Assembly (NCBI RefSeq): GCF_018310695.1
Contig: NZ_JAGXCY010000021.1
Span: forward strand, 1 to 64,000
Length of the DNA: 64,000 bases
From: Paenibacillus sp. Marseille-Q4541
Lineage (GTDB): Bacteria; Bacillota; Bacilli; Paenibacillales; Paenibacillaceae
Direction of reading: 5' to 3'
Shown here: one piece after another, positions 1 through 10,020 of the stretch
How the letters are laid out: each line of letters starts with the position of its first letter
How positions within the stretch are numbered: position 1 is the stretch's first letter
Program-made: the position numbers and the translations under genes
The notes under the pieces: generated by a model
Told to the model about the DNA's origin: nothing
Databases searched by the model: none
Seen by the model: the letters and a program-made list of their open reading frames with translations, nothing else

Positions 1-55
1 GTAGAGCACCTGACTTTTAATCAGGGTGTCGAAGGTTCGAGCCCTTCATGGCTCA
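1..55 (+). tRNA. tRNA-Lys (TTT), 5' end cut by window
   Basis: The anticodon arm with loop CTTTTAA gives anticodon TTT, hence lysine. A standard T-arm with GGTTCGAGCC follows, then the 3' acceptor strand ATGGCTC and discriminator A. No CCA is encoded. About the first 20 bases, including the 5' acceptor strand, lie before the window. It is probably the last tRNA of a cluster because a terminator follows at once. Confidence 0.9.
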
Positions 56-60
56 TACGA

Positions 61-93
61 AAGTCATCAGCATATTGCTGGTGACTTTTTTTG
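61..93 (+). terminator. Rho-independent terminator after tRNA-Lys
   Basis: An 11-bp stem (61-71 with 77-87, one G-U pair) closes a 5-base loop and runs into a T-tract. It ends the tRNA transcript. Confidence 0.85.
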
Positions 94-296
94 TTTTCTT
101 TTTTTCTGGTTATTTCGTTAGAATAGATAGTATAGAAATATTAATCTACGTCATTTTAAAGAAATAAACACAGATGGTGAACAAGGTTATTGGGAAGACT
201 AGTATACAATTTTTTTAATAAATGATTTGGTAGAGGTACCCCGCCTGTATTATACTGTTTTCGATGAGTGAATATAATAGTAAGGACTAATATAAG

Positions 297-1451
297 TTGT
301 GGATTAGAAAATACAGTCGTAAAGTGGTGGTAGACGTGGCGAATTATGAGGCACTGTTGCAAAAATTACAACACATTCTTAACGTACCATTTCAAATAAA
401 TGATGTTCCAGCAAATCAAGGTATTCCTATTAAAGGTAGCCATAATTCATCGTTTGAAGACGAGAACTCACTATATTTCTATCTGGGTAAGGGTAAAGAT
501 AATGGTAGCCAGATGCTACTATCTACTCCAGTAGGGGAGATTAAAACATCAGAAAGAGCCCTTATTGAATGGATAATACTATCGTTAAACTCCAATAAGA
601 ATGCTAATGATATCGTACAAGTTGAGGAAACCAATTCCCTAGAGCAATTTGGGAGTTGGATTAAGGAAAGTATAGAGCAGGTCAAGGCCTTGCCTTTGCC
701 GGAGACTCTACACCTATATGAAGATCAATTGACAAAAGGGATGATCCCTTTTTATCTGACTTACGACGGGGCTCATGAATCAGGGATATCTCTTAAATCG
801 TTAAACAAATTGCTTCAGACTTACTTTGACGGAGATGTGCTCCTGATACCGTTAGTACAAGATAAGTGGTGTATATTAGCTGAGTTAGATTTAGTGCTTG
901 ATCGTGCTGACGATGATGCTGAAAATGATATCCAGCAGCAAAGATTGCAGTTAACCATGGAGGAAGAGCTCGCTGCTTTTACAGAAGGACTTCATGAGGT
1001 GATTGCTAATGAGTGGGTTGGTGTCTTTCATCTTTCTGTATCTAAACCAGAAACGAACATTACCTCCTTACCAGGCGTCTTCTCTCTACTGATTGAAACT
1101 ACGGAACTTGGTAAGAAGTTCAAAGTGGGTGAGCATGTTTATTTGCCTTGGCAATTTCACTTAGAACGTTTAATCAATAGTATCCCTGAACAAGAGAGAA
1201 CTGATTATCTGATCGGAATGAGTACTTCTTCTATATTATTTGAAGATGAAACGATTTCGACGCTAGAAACATTCTTTCAACTCGACTGCAATGTTAGTGA
1301 GACAGCGAAGCGCCTCTATATACATCGCAATACACTAATCTACCGTTTAGACAAGATAAAGCAAGAGACTGGGCTTGATGTTCGGACTTTTAAAGATGCA
1401 GTTTTGGTCAAGTTGACATTGCTCATGTACAAAGTGACGAAAACCTCCTGA
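297..1451 (+). CDS. PucR/CdaR-type helix-turn-helix regulator
   Basis: A 384-aa protein whose last ~60 residues match the PucR C-terminal helix-turn-helix: the run NVSETAKRLYIHRNTLIYRL is typical. The long N-terminal part (about residues 1-310) has no motif I can name and would be a sensing region. Start is TTG at 297 with AAGGA ten bases upstream; a GTG at 336 in the same frame is an alternative. It is monocistronic, between the tRNA terminator and the ABC ATPase gene. In this family the C-terminal HTH binds DNA and targets are usually neighbouring metabolic genes; the actual target here is unknown. Confidence 0.75.
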   Translation: MWIRKYSRKVVVDVANYEALLQKLQHILNVPFQINDVPANQGIPIKGSHNSSFEDENSLYFYLGKGKDNGSQMLLSTPVGEIKTSERALIEWIILSLNSNKNANDIVQVEETNSLEQFGSWIKESIEQVKALPLPETLHLYEDQLTKGMIPFYLTYDGAHESGISLKSLNKLLQTYFDGDVLLIPLVQDKWCILAELDLVLDRADDDAENDIQQQRLQLTMEEELAAFTEGLHEVIANEWVGVFHLSVSKPETNITSLPGVFSLLIETTELGKKFKVGEHVYLPWQFHLERLINSIPEQERTDYLIGMSTSSILFEDETISTLETFFQLDCNVSETAKRLYIHRNTLIYRLDKIKQETGLDVRTFKDAVLVKLTLLMYKVTKTS

Positions 1452-1598
1452 TTTTTTTGTGTGAATTGTGCATAGTCATGAGTAGGCTTCTCGGGTTAAT
1501 ATAAGGACAGGAAATGAATTCGATTACATTATGGTGTTAATTGGATGTATTCGCTTTCAAAATTAAAAAAACGAATTGATGCTGAGGAGGCAATAATC

Positions 1599-2717
1599 AT
1601 GGCTGGTGTACGCTTAGAACATATTTACAAACAATATCCAGGATCTGATAAAGCGACGGTTGTTGATATTAACTTAGATATTAAGGATAAAGAATTTCTT
1701 GTTCTGGTAGGTCCATCCGGTTGCGGTAAATCTACAACACTTCGGATGATCGCTGGCCTTGAGGAAATCTCCGATGGCAAACTATATATTGGTGACCGCG
1801 TAGTAAATGACGTAGCTCCTAAAGATCGCGATATCGCGATGGTATTCCAATCTTACGCTCTTTACCCGCATATGAACGTATATCAAAATATGGCGTTTGG
1901 TTTGAAATTGCGTAAGGTGAAAAAAGAAGAAATCGATAAGAGTGTTCGTGAAGCTGCTAGAATTCTAGATATCGAACATTTGCTGGATCGTAAGCCGAAA
2001 GCTCTTTCCGGTGGTCAACGTCAGCGTGTAGCTTTGGGTCGTGCGATCGTTCGTAACCCACAAGTTTTCTTGATGGATGAGCCGCTTTCTAACTTGGATG
2101 CGAAACTTCGTGGACAGATGCGTGCGGAAATTACGAAGCTTGCTAAACGTCTTGAAACTACTGTTATCTACGTAACGCATGACCAAATCGAAGCAATGAC
2201 GATGGGTGATCGTATCGTAGTTATGAAAGATGGATATATTCAACAAGCTGCTTCACCAGAAGAGCTTTACAATAATCCAACGAACCTGTTTGTAGCTGGC
2301 TTTATCGGCTCACCTACAATGAACTTTATCTCTGGTAAATTATCGCAACAAGGCGATAGCCTTCGCTTCTCATCTACCGGCCTTGATGTGGAAATTCCAC
2401 AAGGCAAAGCACAAGTGCTTAAGAGCAAAGGTTATGCTGGTAAAGAAGTGATTCTGGGTGTTCGTCCAGAGGATATTCACGAAGAGCCAGTATTCTTGGA
2501 AGCTTCTCCGCACACTGCTTTTACTGCTAAAGTAGATGTAAGTGAGAACCTTGGTCATGAATTGCTCTTGTACCTGAGTGGTGTAGGTAGTGATGTTACT
2601 ATCGCACGTGTAGATGGACGTTCGAACACTCGTGACGGTAACACAGTAAAAATGGCAATCGACATGAACAAAGTTCATATCTTTGATAAAGAAACAGAAG
2701 CAAACGTACTTGTTTAA
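1599..2717 (+). CDS. msmX: MsmX/UgpC-type sugar ABC transporter ATP-binding protein
   Basis: A 372-aa ABC ATPase with Walker A GPSGCGKS at residues 38-45, signature LSGGQRQRVALGRA, Walker B VFLMDEPLSNLDAKLR and the C-terminal OB-type regulatory region of the MalK/UgpC group. Start is the ATG at 1599 preceded by GAGGAGG at 1584-1590; the frame is open further upstream but without a good ribosome site. It stands alone without permeases. In B. subtilis MsmX energises many sugar importers that lack their own ATPase. The ATPase-less importer at 39567-42800 in this window is a plausible client (inference). Confidence 0.88.
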   Translation: MAGVRLEHIYKQYPGSDKATVVDINLDIKDKEFLVLVGPSGCGKSTTLRMIAGLEEISDGKLYIGDRVVNDVAPKDRDIAMVFQSYALYPHMNVYQNMAFGLKLRKVKKEEIDKSVREAARILDIEHLLDRKPKALSGGQRQRVALGRAIVRNPQVFLMDEPLSNLDAKLRGQMRAEITKLAKRLETTVIYVTHDQIEAMTMGDRIVVMKDGYIQQAASPEELYNNPTNLFVAGFIGSPTMNFISGKLSQQGDSLRFSSTGLDVEIPQGKAQVLKSKGYAGKEVILGVRPEDIHEEPVFLEASPHTAFTAKVDVSENLGHELLLYLSGVGSDVTIARVDGRSNTRDGNTVKMAIDMNKVHIFDKETEANVLV

Positions 2718-2747
2718 GATTAATACGAGTACTGAATAATAATATTG

Positions 2748-2790
2748 GGGTTGTCAGGCTTTTTATAAAGCCAGGCAACCCTTTTATTTT
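2748..2790 (+). terminator. Terminator after msmX-like gene
   Basis: A 15-bp stem beginning GGGTTG and ending CAACCC, with one wobble and one mismatch, a TTAT loop, then TTTTATTTTT. Confidence 0.8.
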
Positions 2791-2961
2791 TGCATCCTCT
2801 CTTTGGTCTTGTGAACTGATGAACATTGCAATCGGCTTCATTTTCCGATACGATGAGTACAATGACTATCAGATTAATATAGGTAGAGAATTGTACATAA
2901 TAGTGGCAACACTTGCTCTTAGAACCCGCGTTATATTGTCGTACCGAAAGGAAGATACAAC

Positions 2962-3900
2962 ATGGCTAAAAAGGTAAAAGTATCCCAACTTGTTAATGAA
3001 TTTCAGCTAGAAGTAGTCTCTGGGGAAAATGGTCTTAAACGACCGATCACAGTAGATGACCTAAACAGACCTGGTCTAGAGATGGCAGGATATTTTGAAT
3101 ATTATCCGTCGGAACGGGTACAGTTGTTAGGGAAAACAGAACTTGCTTTTGTTAAGATGCTACCCGAGAACGAACGTCGGGAACGGATGGAAGGCCTGTG
3201 CCACGAAGAGACCCCTTGTATTGTAGTCACTCGTGGACTGGATATTCCTCAAGAACTAATTGATATCAGTAATGAGAAAGATCTACCTGTACTACGCAGT
3301 TCTATGGCAACAACTTTACTCTCAAGCCGCATTACTGGATTTCTCGAGGGGAAATTGGCACCAACGACTACGATTCATGGTGTTCTTTGTGATGTTTATG
3401 GTATTGGCCTTTTAATTACGGGCAGTAGTGGTATCGGCAAAAGTGAGGCAGCTTTGGAACTTGTTAAGCGTGGACATCGTCTTGTTGCCGATGATGCTGT
3501 TGAGATTAGCCAGACTGCCGATAATCAATTGCACGGTACTGCACCGGAACTCATTCGTCATTTGCTTGAAATCCGCGGTGTCGGGATTATTAATGTAATG
3601 ACTCTGTTTGGGGTGGGTGCAATCCGTAACCATAAGAGAATTACAATCGTGGTTCGCCTAGAAGCATGGCAGCAGGATAAACAGTATGACCGTCTTGGTC
3701 TTGATGAGGAGACGACTCGAATTATTGATACGGATGTACCGTTAGTTACGATTCCAGTACGCCCAGGTCGTAACCTTGGGGTTATTATTGAAGTGGCTGC
3801 AATGAATTTCCGTCTTAAACGAATGGGTGTCAATGCCGCACTTCAATTTACAAACAAGCTGACGGCGACCATTGCTGAAGATAACGATGATATGGATTGA
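2962..3900 (+). CDS. hprK: HPr kinase/phosphorylase
   Basis: A 312-aa protein with the P-loop GSSGIGKS at residues 154-161 and the family signature [10 protein letters not shown] further on; catalytic His is in TTIHG (residue 139). It phosphorylates and dephosphorylates Ser46 of HPr, setting carbon catabolite repression. AAAGGAAG precedes the ATG. It is first gene of hprK-lgt-ppaX-acyltransferase, the same order as in B. subtilis. The window also encodes a HPr with Ser46 at 22874-23143, a likely substrate. Confidence 0.95.
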   Translation: MAKKVKVSQLVNEFQLEVVSGENGLKRPITVDDLNRPGLEMAGYFEYYPSERVQLLGKTELAFVKMLPENERRERMEGLCHEETPCIVVTRGLDIPQELIDISNEKDLPVLRSSMATTLLSSRITGFLEGKLAPTTTIHGVLCDVYGIGLLITGSSGIGKSEAALELVKRGHRLVADDAVEISQTADNQLHGTAPELIRHLLEIRGVGIINVMTLFGVGAIRNHKRITIVVRLEAWQQDKQYDRLGLDEETTRIIDTDVPLVTIPVRPGRNLGVIIEVAAMNFRLKRMGVNAALQFTNKLTATIAEDNDDMD

Positions 3901-4008
3901 ACTTGAAATAGGGAGAACTAGAGGTTCAAAATGTATTGTATTCTTTTAGATAGAGGATGTAACAAACCATCATGGGTTATTTTATCAACGAAATAGGGGA
4001 GTGGGTAA

Positions 4009-5031
4009 ATGGGTACCTTATTACTTGATCCGATTGCATTTTCTATCGGTTCTCTCAGTGTCCATTGGTATGGACTAATATTGGGGTCCGCGGCTATTGT
4101 CGGATTGCTACTAGCGATACAAGAGGGGAAGCGCTTTGGTATTCCCTCTGATTTTTTCATGGATTTATTGTTGCTAGGCGTTCCTTCTGCTATTATCGGG
4201 GCACGAATTTACTATGTAGCTTTCACGTGGGATGACTATAAGGATAATCTATGGGATGTATTTAAAATCTGGAATGGCGGTATAGCCATTTACGGAGCAC
4301 TGATTGGTGCTATCATATGTGGCTTTTTCTATTTCAGGCATAAAGGTTATAATTTCTGGCGTATCGTAGATATTTGCGCACCATCCCTTATCATTGGGCA
4401 GGCCATTGGGCGCTGGGGTAACTTTGTCAATCAGGAGGCATACGGTGGTCCTGTAGAAGAGTCTTTCCTTAGAAATACTTTGCACCTACCTGACTTTATT
4501 GTGAACCAAATGAACGTTCAGGGTACATACCACCATCCAACCTTCTTATATGAATCTCTTTGGAATGTAGTAGGTCTGATACTTCTTTTGGTTTTGCGTC
4601 GTCAAAAGTTCCTGCGTGCAGGAGAGCTGTTTCTATCCTATTTTATTTGGTACTCCATCGGTCGGTTCTTTATCGAAGCGCTGCGGACAGACAGTTTAGG
4701 TTTCCAAGGACCAGAATGGCTAGCGGCTCTCGTGAATAGTCTGTGGTCACCAATGACAGCAATGGGCTTTGAACTCGGACATTTAGATCCTGCTTATGGG
4801 AATATTCGTATATCACAAGTTTTGTCCATCGTCATTATTATTGTCGCGATCATACTCATCGTAGTTAGACGTGTAACAGGGGCGGCAAATGAACGTTATC
4901 TAGACCCTATTGTGTCCAGTAAAACTCCTGTAGATGGGGGAAGTGACAACATATCAGAATTGGATTCTAAAAAAGATATGGTAGACGAATCGTCTCGTAT
5001 CGATTCCAGCGCTGATCAGAAAAAGGAGTAA
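4009..5031 (+). CDS. lgt: Prolipoprotein diacylglyceryl transferase
   Basis: A 340-aa multi-spanning membrane protein with the Lgt signature GRWGNFVNQEAYGG and the conserved WNGGIAIYGALIGA helix. It transfers diacylglycerol from phosphatidylglycerol to the lipobox cysteine of preprolipoproteins. GGGGAG precedes the ATG. The C-terminus has a hydrophilic tail of about 50 residues, rich in Asp, Ser and Lys, longer than in compact Lgt proteins. The lipoprotein at 39567-40946 would be one substrate. Confidence 0.95.
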   Translation: MGTLLLDPIAFSIGSLSVHWYGLILGSAAIVGLLLAIQEGKRFGIPSDFFMDLLLLGVPSAIIGARIYYVAFTWDDYKDNLWDVFKIWNGGIAIYGALIGAIICGFFYFRHKGYNFWRIVDICAPSLIIGQAIGRWGNFVNQEAYGGPVEESFLRNTLHLPDFIVNQMNVQGTYHHPTFLYESLWNVVGLILLLVLRRQKFLRAGELFLSYFIWYSIGRFFIEALRTDSLGFQGPEWLAALVNSLWSPMTAMGFELGHLDPAYGNIRISQVLSIVIIIVAIILIVVRRVTGAANERYLDPIVSSKTPVDGGSDNISELDSKKDMVDESSRIDSSADQKKE

Positions 5032-5048
5032 TAAAGGAGCAATATCGT

Positions 5049-5693
5049 ATGATTAAAACGGTTTTATTTGATTTAGATGGCACGATTATCGATACTAACG
5101 AGCTGATTATCAGCTCGTTTATCCATGTTTTGAGTAAACTTGGCCCGGGTGCACTCTCCAGAGAAGAAATCATTCCTCACATGGGAGGAACTCTGGAGCA
5201 ACAGATGCAGGCTTTTACCGGTAAACCTGATGTAGCAGAATATGTTACTGGTTACAGGGCTTACAACTCTGTCCATCATGATGACATGGTACAACCGTTT
5301 CCAGGTGTGATGGATGTGGTGAAAAAGCTCCATGAGCAAGGAATTCGCATGGGTGTGGTAACTACAAAAATAAGACCAAGTACGCTTCGCGTACTGGAGT
5401 TATTCGATCTTATGAAATATATGGAGGTCATCGTAACGGTCTCCGATGTAACTTATCCAAAGCCGCACCCTGAACCTGTCCTAACTGCAGTGGAGAAACT
5501 TCAAGTGGATCCTTCGGAAACACTTATGGTGGGAGATAGTCCGGTGGACATTCAATCTGCCAAAGCAGCGGGAGTGAAAGCTGCGGGTGTAGCTTGGTCA
5601 CTTAAAGGGGAAGAAAAACTTAAAGAGTATGGCCCTGATTATATTTTGCATGATATGCACGATATTCTTACTCTGATTCAAAAGGAGCAATAG
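5049..5693 (+). CDS. ppaX: Pyrophosphatase PpaX (HAD family)
   Basis: A 214-aa HAD hydrolase with motif I DLDGTIIDTN near the N-terminus, motif II VVTTK and motif III/IV VGDSPVDIQSAKAAG. In B. subtilis PpaX hydrolyses the pyrophosphate made when HprK dephosphorylates P-Ser-HPr, which fits its place two genes after hprK. AAAGGAGC precedes the ATG, 17 bases after the lgt stop. Confidence 0.9.
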   Translation: MIKTVLFDLDGTIIDTNELIISSFIHVLSKLGPGALSREEIIPHMGGTLEQQMQAFTGKPDVAEYVTGYRAYNSVHHDDMVQPFPGVMDVVKKLHEQGIRMGVVTTKIRPSTLRVLELFDLMKYMEVIVTVSDVTYPKPHPEPVLTAVEKLQVDPSETLMVGDSPVDIQSAKAAGVKAAGVAWSLKGEEKLKEYGPDYILHDMHDILTLIQKEQ

Positions 5694-5698
5694 ATGCT

Positions 5699-6214
5699 GT
5701 GAGGAAGCTGGAACGTTATCCTGTTGAAGGGCATAATTCGTTATGGCACATATACCAGACTGTTAGTCCTTTTAAAGGGGTACGTAACTTCATCTGGGTG
5801 CAGCTCGCGAGATATTGTCCTATCCTGCCTCTGAAAAACTGGATTTATAGAAGCCGTCTTCGGATGAAGGTAGGGAATCATACGGCTTTTGCACTCATGG
5901 TGATGGTGGATGTGTTTTTTCCGGAAAGGATTCATGTGGGGAACAATTCTGTCATTGGTTACAACACAACGATTTTGGCGCATGAATATCTCATAGATGA
6001 ATATCGTCTAGGTGATGTTACTATAGGAGATAACGTACTGATTGGTGCGAATACGACGATTTTACCGGGAGTGACGATCGGGGACGGAGCCGTTGTGGCT
6101 GCAGGTTCTGTTGTACATAAAAATGTAGCAGCAGGTGCCTTTGTAGGAGGCAATCCTTTAAGGGAACTCGGTCCCAAAAAGGAAGATATTCACCAACTTG
6201 ATGCGTTCCATTAA
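5699..6214 (+). CDS. Left-handed beta-helix acyltransferase (YvoF-like)
   Basis: A 171-aa protein with hexapeptide repeats in its C-terminal half (DVTIGDNVLIGANTTILPG, then TIGDGAVVAAGSVV) and the usual closing GGNPLREL. Start is GTG at 5699, five bases after the ppaX stop, with AAGGAG 11 bases upstream. It sits last in the hprK-lgt-ppaX operon, where B. subtilis has yvoF. The acyl acceptor is not known; the family covers maltose, galactoside and other O-acetyltransferases. Confidence 0.8.
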   Translation: MRKLERYPVEGHNSLWHIYQTVSPFKGVRNFIWVQLARYCPILPLKNWIYRSRLRMKVGNHTAFALMVMVDVFFPERIHVGNNSVIGYNTTILAHEYLIDEYRLGDVTIGDNVLIGANTTILPGVTIGDGAVVAAGSVVHKNVAAGAFVGGNPLRELGPKKEDIHQLDAFH

Positions 6215-6256
6215 GCTTGGGATGAAACTAAGATGAAAAGAATATGAAATACGGAA

Positions 6257-6283
6257 GGCCGCTTATCGAGCGGTCTTTTTTTG
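6257..6283 (+). terminator. Terminator of the hprK operon
   Basis: A 7-bp stem, GGCCGCT with AGCGGTC (one wobble), a TATCG loop and seven Ts. Confidence 0.85.
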
Positions 6284-6346
6284 TTAGGGTGAGTTTTATT
6301 TCCACAAAAGGGTATATAGGAACAATATTAGAAAAATAACAGTGAA

Positions 6347-6376
6347 TTGACGATAAAAGGGAAGACGTGGTAAGAT
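6347..6376 (+). promoter_or_regulatory. Sigma-A promoter of the his operon
   Basis: TTGACG at 6347-6352 and TAAGAT at 6371-6376 are separated by 18 bases. It is the only good promoter in the hprK-operon/hisZ gap and implies a leader of about 100 bases before hisZ. I see no T-box signature in that leader. Confidence 0.6.
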
Positions 6377-6485
6377 ATCGAATAATACTTTAATTTGTTA
6401 GATTGGTAGCACTTTAATGTAATAAAGATAATGATGATAATAAAACATTTAAAATACGGAACTAAGGACGCAGAGGTGAACAGAA

Positions 6486-7706
6486 ATGTCTAAACCAAAA
6501 GGTTTTGAAAAGCCGGCAGGTGTACGTGATTATCTTCCTCATGTAGTTGATAAATTAAGACGAATTGAGCACAGGGTACTGGAATGTATGAGCAGTTGGG
6601 GATATCGCCAAATTATTACCCCTTCGATGGAGTACTACGATACCGTAGGTGTGGCAAGCTCAACGTCTGATCAAAAGCTGTTCAAATTGTTAAATAACCG
6701 GGGGACAACACTTGTGCTCCGTTCTGATATGACTGCACCGATTGCCCGGGTTGTGTCTTCTATGCTCAAAGATGAGAAGTTACCTTTACGGCTTTCGTAC
6801 CATGCGAATGTATTCCGTGCAATAGAAGAAGAGGCAGGACGTGAAGCTGAGTTTTTTCAAACTGGTGTTGAATTAGTTGGTGATGATTCTCCAGAAGCGG
6901 ATGCTGAAGTGGTGGCATTAGCTATCAGCTCACTTCAAGCAGCAGGAGTACAGTCCTTTAAGATTGCTATGGGCCATGTAGGTTTCCTAAACGGGTTGCT
7001 CGGTGAGATTGTCCCAGGGGAAATGGATTTACAAGAAGAACTGAAGGCAGTATTGCTTAAGCGTGATTATGTAGGTTACCGTGAAAAAATCGAAGGCCTT
7101 TCCTTATCTTCGGAGCAAAAGGAACGATTGGAAGCCATTTTGCGTCTGCGGGGTGGAAAGGAAATATGTGAACGGGCCGAATCCCTTAGCTCAAGTGAAG
7201 AAGCACGCAAAGCAATGCATCACCTTTGCTCTGTGTGGGAAGTGCTCGAAGCTTATGGAGTATCCAAGCATGTACTGATCGATTTAACGATGCTCGGCGA
7301 TTTTTCCTATTATACAGGAATGACGTTTGAGGGATATGCTTCAGAACTTGGATTCCCTGTATGTAGTGGGGGACGATATGACAAGTTACTCAAACAGTTT
7401 GGGAAAGACATTCCTGCGACCGGATTTGCCCTGAAGACAAACCGCATTATCGATGGAGTACAGGGGATTAGAGCAGAGCAGCCGCTTCCTGTACTTATTG
7501 AGTACACGAAGGAACATCGAGTGGAGGCTTTGTCTCAAGCCTTACAGCTTCGAACAGAGGGACGAACGGTGGTGACCAGACTGATGCAAGGATCTAAGGA
7601 TCGTTATCATCAGGGCGTTGACACGAATGAACAGGGGAATAACTGTGCGGTGTCAACACTCCAAGGCAAATATGAGAAGGTATATACTTACAGCAGTACG
7701 GTATAG
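6486..7706 (+). CDS. hisZ: ATP phosphoribosyltransferase regulatory subunit HisZ
   Basis: A 406-aa protein resembling a class II histidyl-tRNA synthetase catalytic core (motif 2 region [15 protein letters not shown], later [14 protein letters not shown]) but without the anticodon domain. Directly before a short-form hisG this identifies HisZ, which joins HisG to form the active, histidine-sensitive first enzyme of histidine synthesis. GAGGTG lies seven bases before the ATG. It is the first gene of a nine-gene his operon. Confidence 0.92.
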   Translation: MSKPKGFEKPAGVRDYLPHVVDKLRRIEHRVLECMSSWGYRQIITPSMEYYDTVGVASSTSDQKLFKLLNNRGTTLVLRSDMTAPIARVVSSMLKDEKLPLRLSYHANVFRAIEEEAGREAEFFQTGVELVGDDSPEADAEVVALAISSLQAAGVQSFKIAMGHVGFLNGLLGEIVPGEMDLQEELKAVLLKRDYVGYREKIEGLSLSSEQKERLEAILRLRGGKEICERAESLSSSEEARKAMHHLCSVWEVLEAYGVSKHVLIDLTMLGDFSYYTGMTFEGYASELGFPVCSGGRYDKLLKQFGKDIPATGFALKTNRIIDGVQGIRAEQPLPVLIEYTKEHRVEALSQALQLRTEGRTVVTRLMQGSKDRYHQGVDTNEQGNNCAVSTLQGKYEKVYTYSSTV

Positions 7707-7744
7707 AAATGCTTGTTATATCAAATAAGGAAGGAGCAAGGCAT

Positions 7745-8380
7745 ATGAATGAAATTTTGAAAGTGGCTATGCCCAAAGGGCGAATTTATAAAAAAGCTTC
7801 CCAGCTATTCCGTGCCGCAGGTATACCCATTCCTGAAGATATTGATGATACAAGGAAGCTTGTCATCCCACTCCCGGAGGCATCTCTGGAGTTCATTATG
7901 GCAAAGCCTGTTGATGTTCCTACTTACGTGGAGTATGGTGCCGCTGACATCGGCATTGTCGGTAAAGATGTATTACTCGAAGAAAATCGAGATGTGTATG
8001 AGTTGCTTGATCTAGGTATCGCAAGGTGCCGTATGTCTGTCATCGGATTACCTGATTGGGAGCCGGGCATTAGACAAAGGGTGGCAACCAAGTATCCCAA
8101 TGTAGCTTCTCAATATTTTCGTGAGCAGGGACAGCAGGTAGAAGTCATTAAATTGAATGGTTCCATTGAACTTGCGCCGCTGATTGGTCTGGCAGATCGA
8201 ATCGTTGATATGGTGGAGACCGGACAGACATTACGAGAAAACGGGCTTGTTGAGCTTGGAAGCATGTTTGACATTACAAGCCGTCTCATTGCCAACCGAG
8301 TCAGTTACCGAATGAAGAACGGACAAATTCAGGGACTATGCGATTCGTTGCAACACGTTATTAATTTAACTTCAAAGTAG
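7745..8380 (+). CDS. hisG: ATP phosphoribosyltransferase, short form
   Basis: A 211-aa short-form HisG beginning with [14 protein letters not shown]; it carries the PRPP-binding region near [19 protein letters not shown]. It condenses ATP and PRPP, the first step of the pathway, and lacks the C-terminal regulatory domain of long HisG, so it needs HisZ. The ATG at 7745 follows AAGGAAGGAG; the frame is open from 7709 but that start has no ribosome site. Confidence 0.94.
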   Translation: MNEILKVAMPKGRIYKKASQLFRAAGIPIPEDIDDTRKLVIPLPEASLEFIMAKPVDVPTYVEYGAADIGIVGKDVLLEENRDVYELLDLGIARCRMSVIGLPDWEPGIRQRVATKYPNVASQYFREQGQQVEVIKLNGSIELAPLIGLADRIVDMVETGQTLRENGLVELGSMFDITSRLIANRVSYRMKNGQIQGLCDSLQHVINLTSK

Positions 8381-8400
8381 TGGAACGACTGGCCTTATTG

Positions 8401-8551
8401 GCAGGAATGCAGGTCCATAGAAGCTAATGAGCCCAAAAAGTTAAAAAACAACTTAACAGGCGAAGAACTTAAAAATACAACCCTCGAACATTGAAATGTA
8501 AACAAGTCTCATTTTTAGTATCTAAGAAGGTGCATTCCTGCTGAAAAGCAG
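8401..8551 (+). promoter_or_regulatory. Structured leader between hisG and hisD
   Basis: The 248-base hisG-hisD gap contains a perfect 11-bp inverted repeat: GCAGGAATGCA at 8401-8411 and TGCATTCCTGC at 8531-8541. The right arm overlaps a compact hairpin, CCTGCT...AGCAG with a GAAA loop at 8537-8551, so the two pairings exclude each other. That is the geometry of an attenuator or a translational switch. No T-box core and no recognised riboswitch motif is visible; the function is inferred. Confidence 0.45.
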
Positions 8552-8628
8552 CAAGGGTGACAATTAAAAAAGAAGAATGCCATTGTGAAATTGCTTTACA
8601 TGCTATGCAGGATAAGGAGTGGGATAAG

Positions 8629-9930
8629 ATGAAAATTGTAGCGGCTCAGGATTTTCGTCTAGAGCGGAATGTGGATTATGGAACGAAAGAGCAGAATGAA
8701 GCGGTACGCCAAATCATAGCAGATGTCCGCAGGGAGGGGGATTCGGCAGTACTCCAATATACAGCCGAACATGACCATGTAATCCTGGCTCCAGGTGAGC
8801 TGAGAGTGACCAAGGAAGAGATGATGGCTGCATACGAGAAGGTAGACCCTGCTTTTGTATCACACATTCGCGAAGCGGCCAAAAATATCCGTACATTTCA
8901 TGAAAAGCAAAAGCGAAACTCCTGGATGGATTTTGAACCGGATGGAAGCTTACTAGGGCAAATCATTAGACCGCTTGATCGAGTGGGAGTTTATGTACCT
9001 GGAGGAAAAGCAGCGTATCCTTCTTCGGTACTGATGAATGTGATTCCGGCACAGGTCGCAGGCGTGCAGGAGATTGTCATGGTTACGCCGCCATCTACGA
9101 GTGGCGGTGAAGGGATTAACCCGTACATTCTCGTTGCTGCTGCGGAAGCAGGTGTAAGCGAGATGTATCGGGTTGGCGGCGCGCAAGCTATTGCGGCGCT
9201 GGCTTACGGCACAGAGAGTATTGGCAAGGTCGACAAGATATGTGGACCCGGCAATATTTATGTGGCGCTCGCGAAGCGAGAAGTATTCGGTGCTGTCGAT
9301 ATCGATAGTATCGCGGGACCAAGCGAAATTGTCGTGCTCGCGGATGAAACGGCGAATGCCGAATATGTCGCAGCAGACCTGCTGTCTCAGGCAGAGCATG
9401 ATGAGATGGCCTCTGCTATTCTGGTCACAACTTCAAAGCTACTAGCAGAAGAAGTTCAGACTGAGGTAGAGAAGCAATTGAAGCAGCTACCGCGAGAAAA
9501 GATAGCTCGCGCTTCGATCGAAAGTCATGGCAGTATCATCGTTGTTGATACCGTACTTGATGGTATTGAAGTTGTTAACAAGCTTGCCCCGGAACATCTT
9601 GAGGTGATGGTACAAGAGCCTATGGCCTATGTATCGTATATCCGTCATGCAGGCGCTATTTTCCTAGGTCCATACAGTTCCGAGCCGGTGGGGGATTATT
9701 TTGCAGGTCCTAATCATATTATCCCGACGAATGGAACCGCGAGATATGCTTCACCCGTGGATGTCGATGATTTTACCAAGAAATCAAGCTTAATTTACTA
9801 TAGCAAGGAAGCACTGCTGGCAAGCGGTGAGGCCATTATTGGCCTTGCTCGTCACGAGGGGCTAGAAGGTCATGCTCGGGCGATTGAAGTGCGGTTAAAG
9901 CAAGAGAGAAAAGATGAGAACTCATATTAA
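8629..9930 (+). CDS. hisD: Histidinol dehydrogenase
   Basis: A 433-aa protein with typical HisD segments: DRVGVYVPGGKAAYPSSVLM, GPGNIYVALAKREVFG, IAGPSEIVVLAD and LLSQAEHDE. It oxidises L-histidinol to L-histidine in two NAD-dependent steps with bound zinc. The ATG at 8629 has AAGGAG nine bases upstream. The same frame is open from a GTG at 8557, giving a possible 24-residue extension overlapping the structured leader; I prefer 8629. Confidence 0.94.
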   Translation: MKIVAAQDFRLERNVDYGTKEQNEAVRQIIADVRREGDSAVLQYTAEHDHVILAPGELRVTKEEMMAAYEKVDPAFVSHIREAAKNIRTFHEKQKRNSWMDFEPDGSLLGQIIRPLDRVGVYVPGGKAAYPSSVLMNVIPAQVAGVQEIVMVTPPSTSGGEGINPYILVAAAEAGVSEMYRVGGAQAIAALAYGTESIGKVDKICGPGNIYVALAKREVFGAVDIDSIAGPSEIVVLADETANAEYVAADLLSQAEHDEMASAILVTTSKLLAEEVQTEVEKQLKQLPREKIARASIESHGSIIVVDTVLDGIEVVNKLAPEHLEVMVQEPMAYVSYIRHAGAIFLGPYSSEPVGDYFAGPNHIIPTNGTARYASPVDVDDFTKKSSLIYYSKEALLASGEAIIGLARHEGLEGHARAIEVRLKQERKDENSY

Positions 9931-10020
9931 ATGAAGATCATTTTATTTATCTATTGGAATGACGATCCAAAGACGATCTAATCACAAATATAGAAGAGTT
10001 TACGAAGGGTGGAGAACAAG

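Noticed and set aside
6377..6485. T-box or histidine leader peptide before hisZ
   Set aside because: No AGGGTGGNACCGCG core and no His-codon run are present in the leader.
8557..8628. 24-residue N-terminal extension of HisD
   Set aside because: The GTG lacks a properly spaced ribosome site, the segment overlaps the structured leader, and the shorter form has the usual HisD length.
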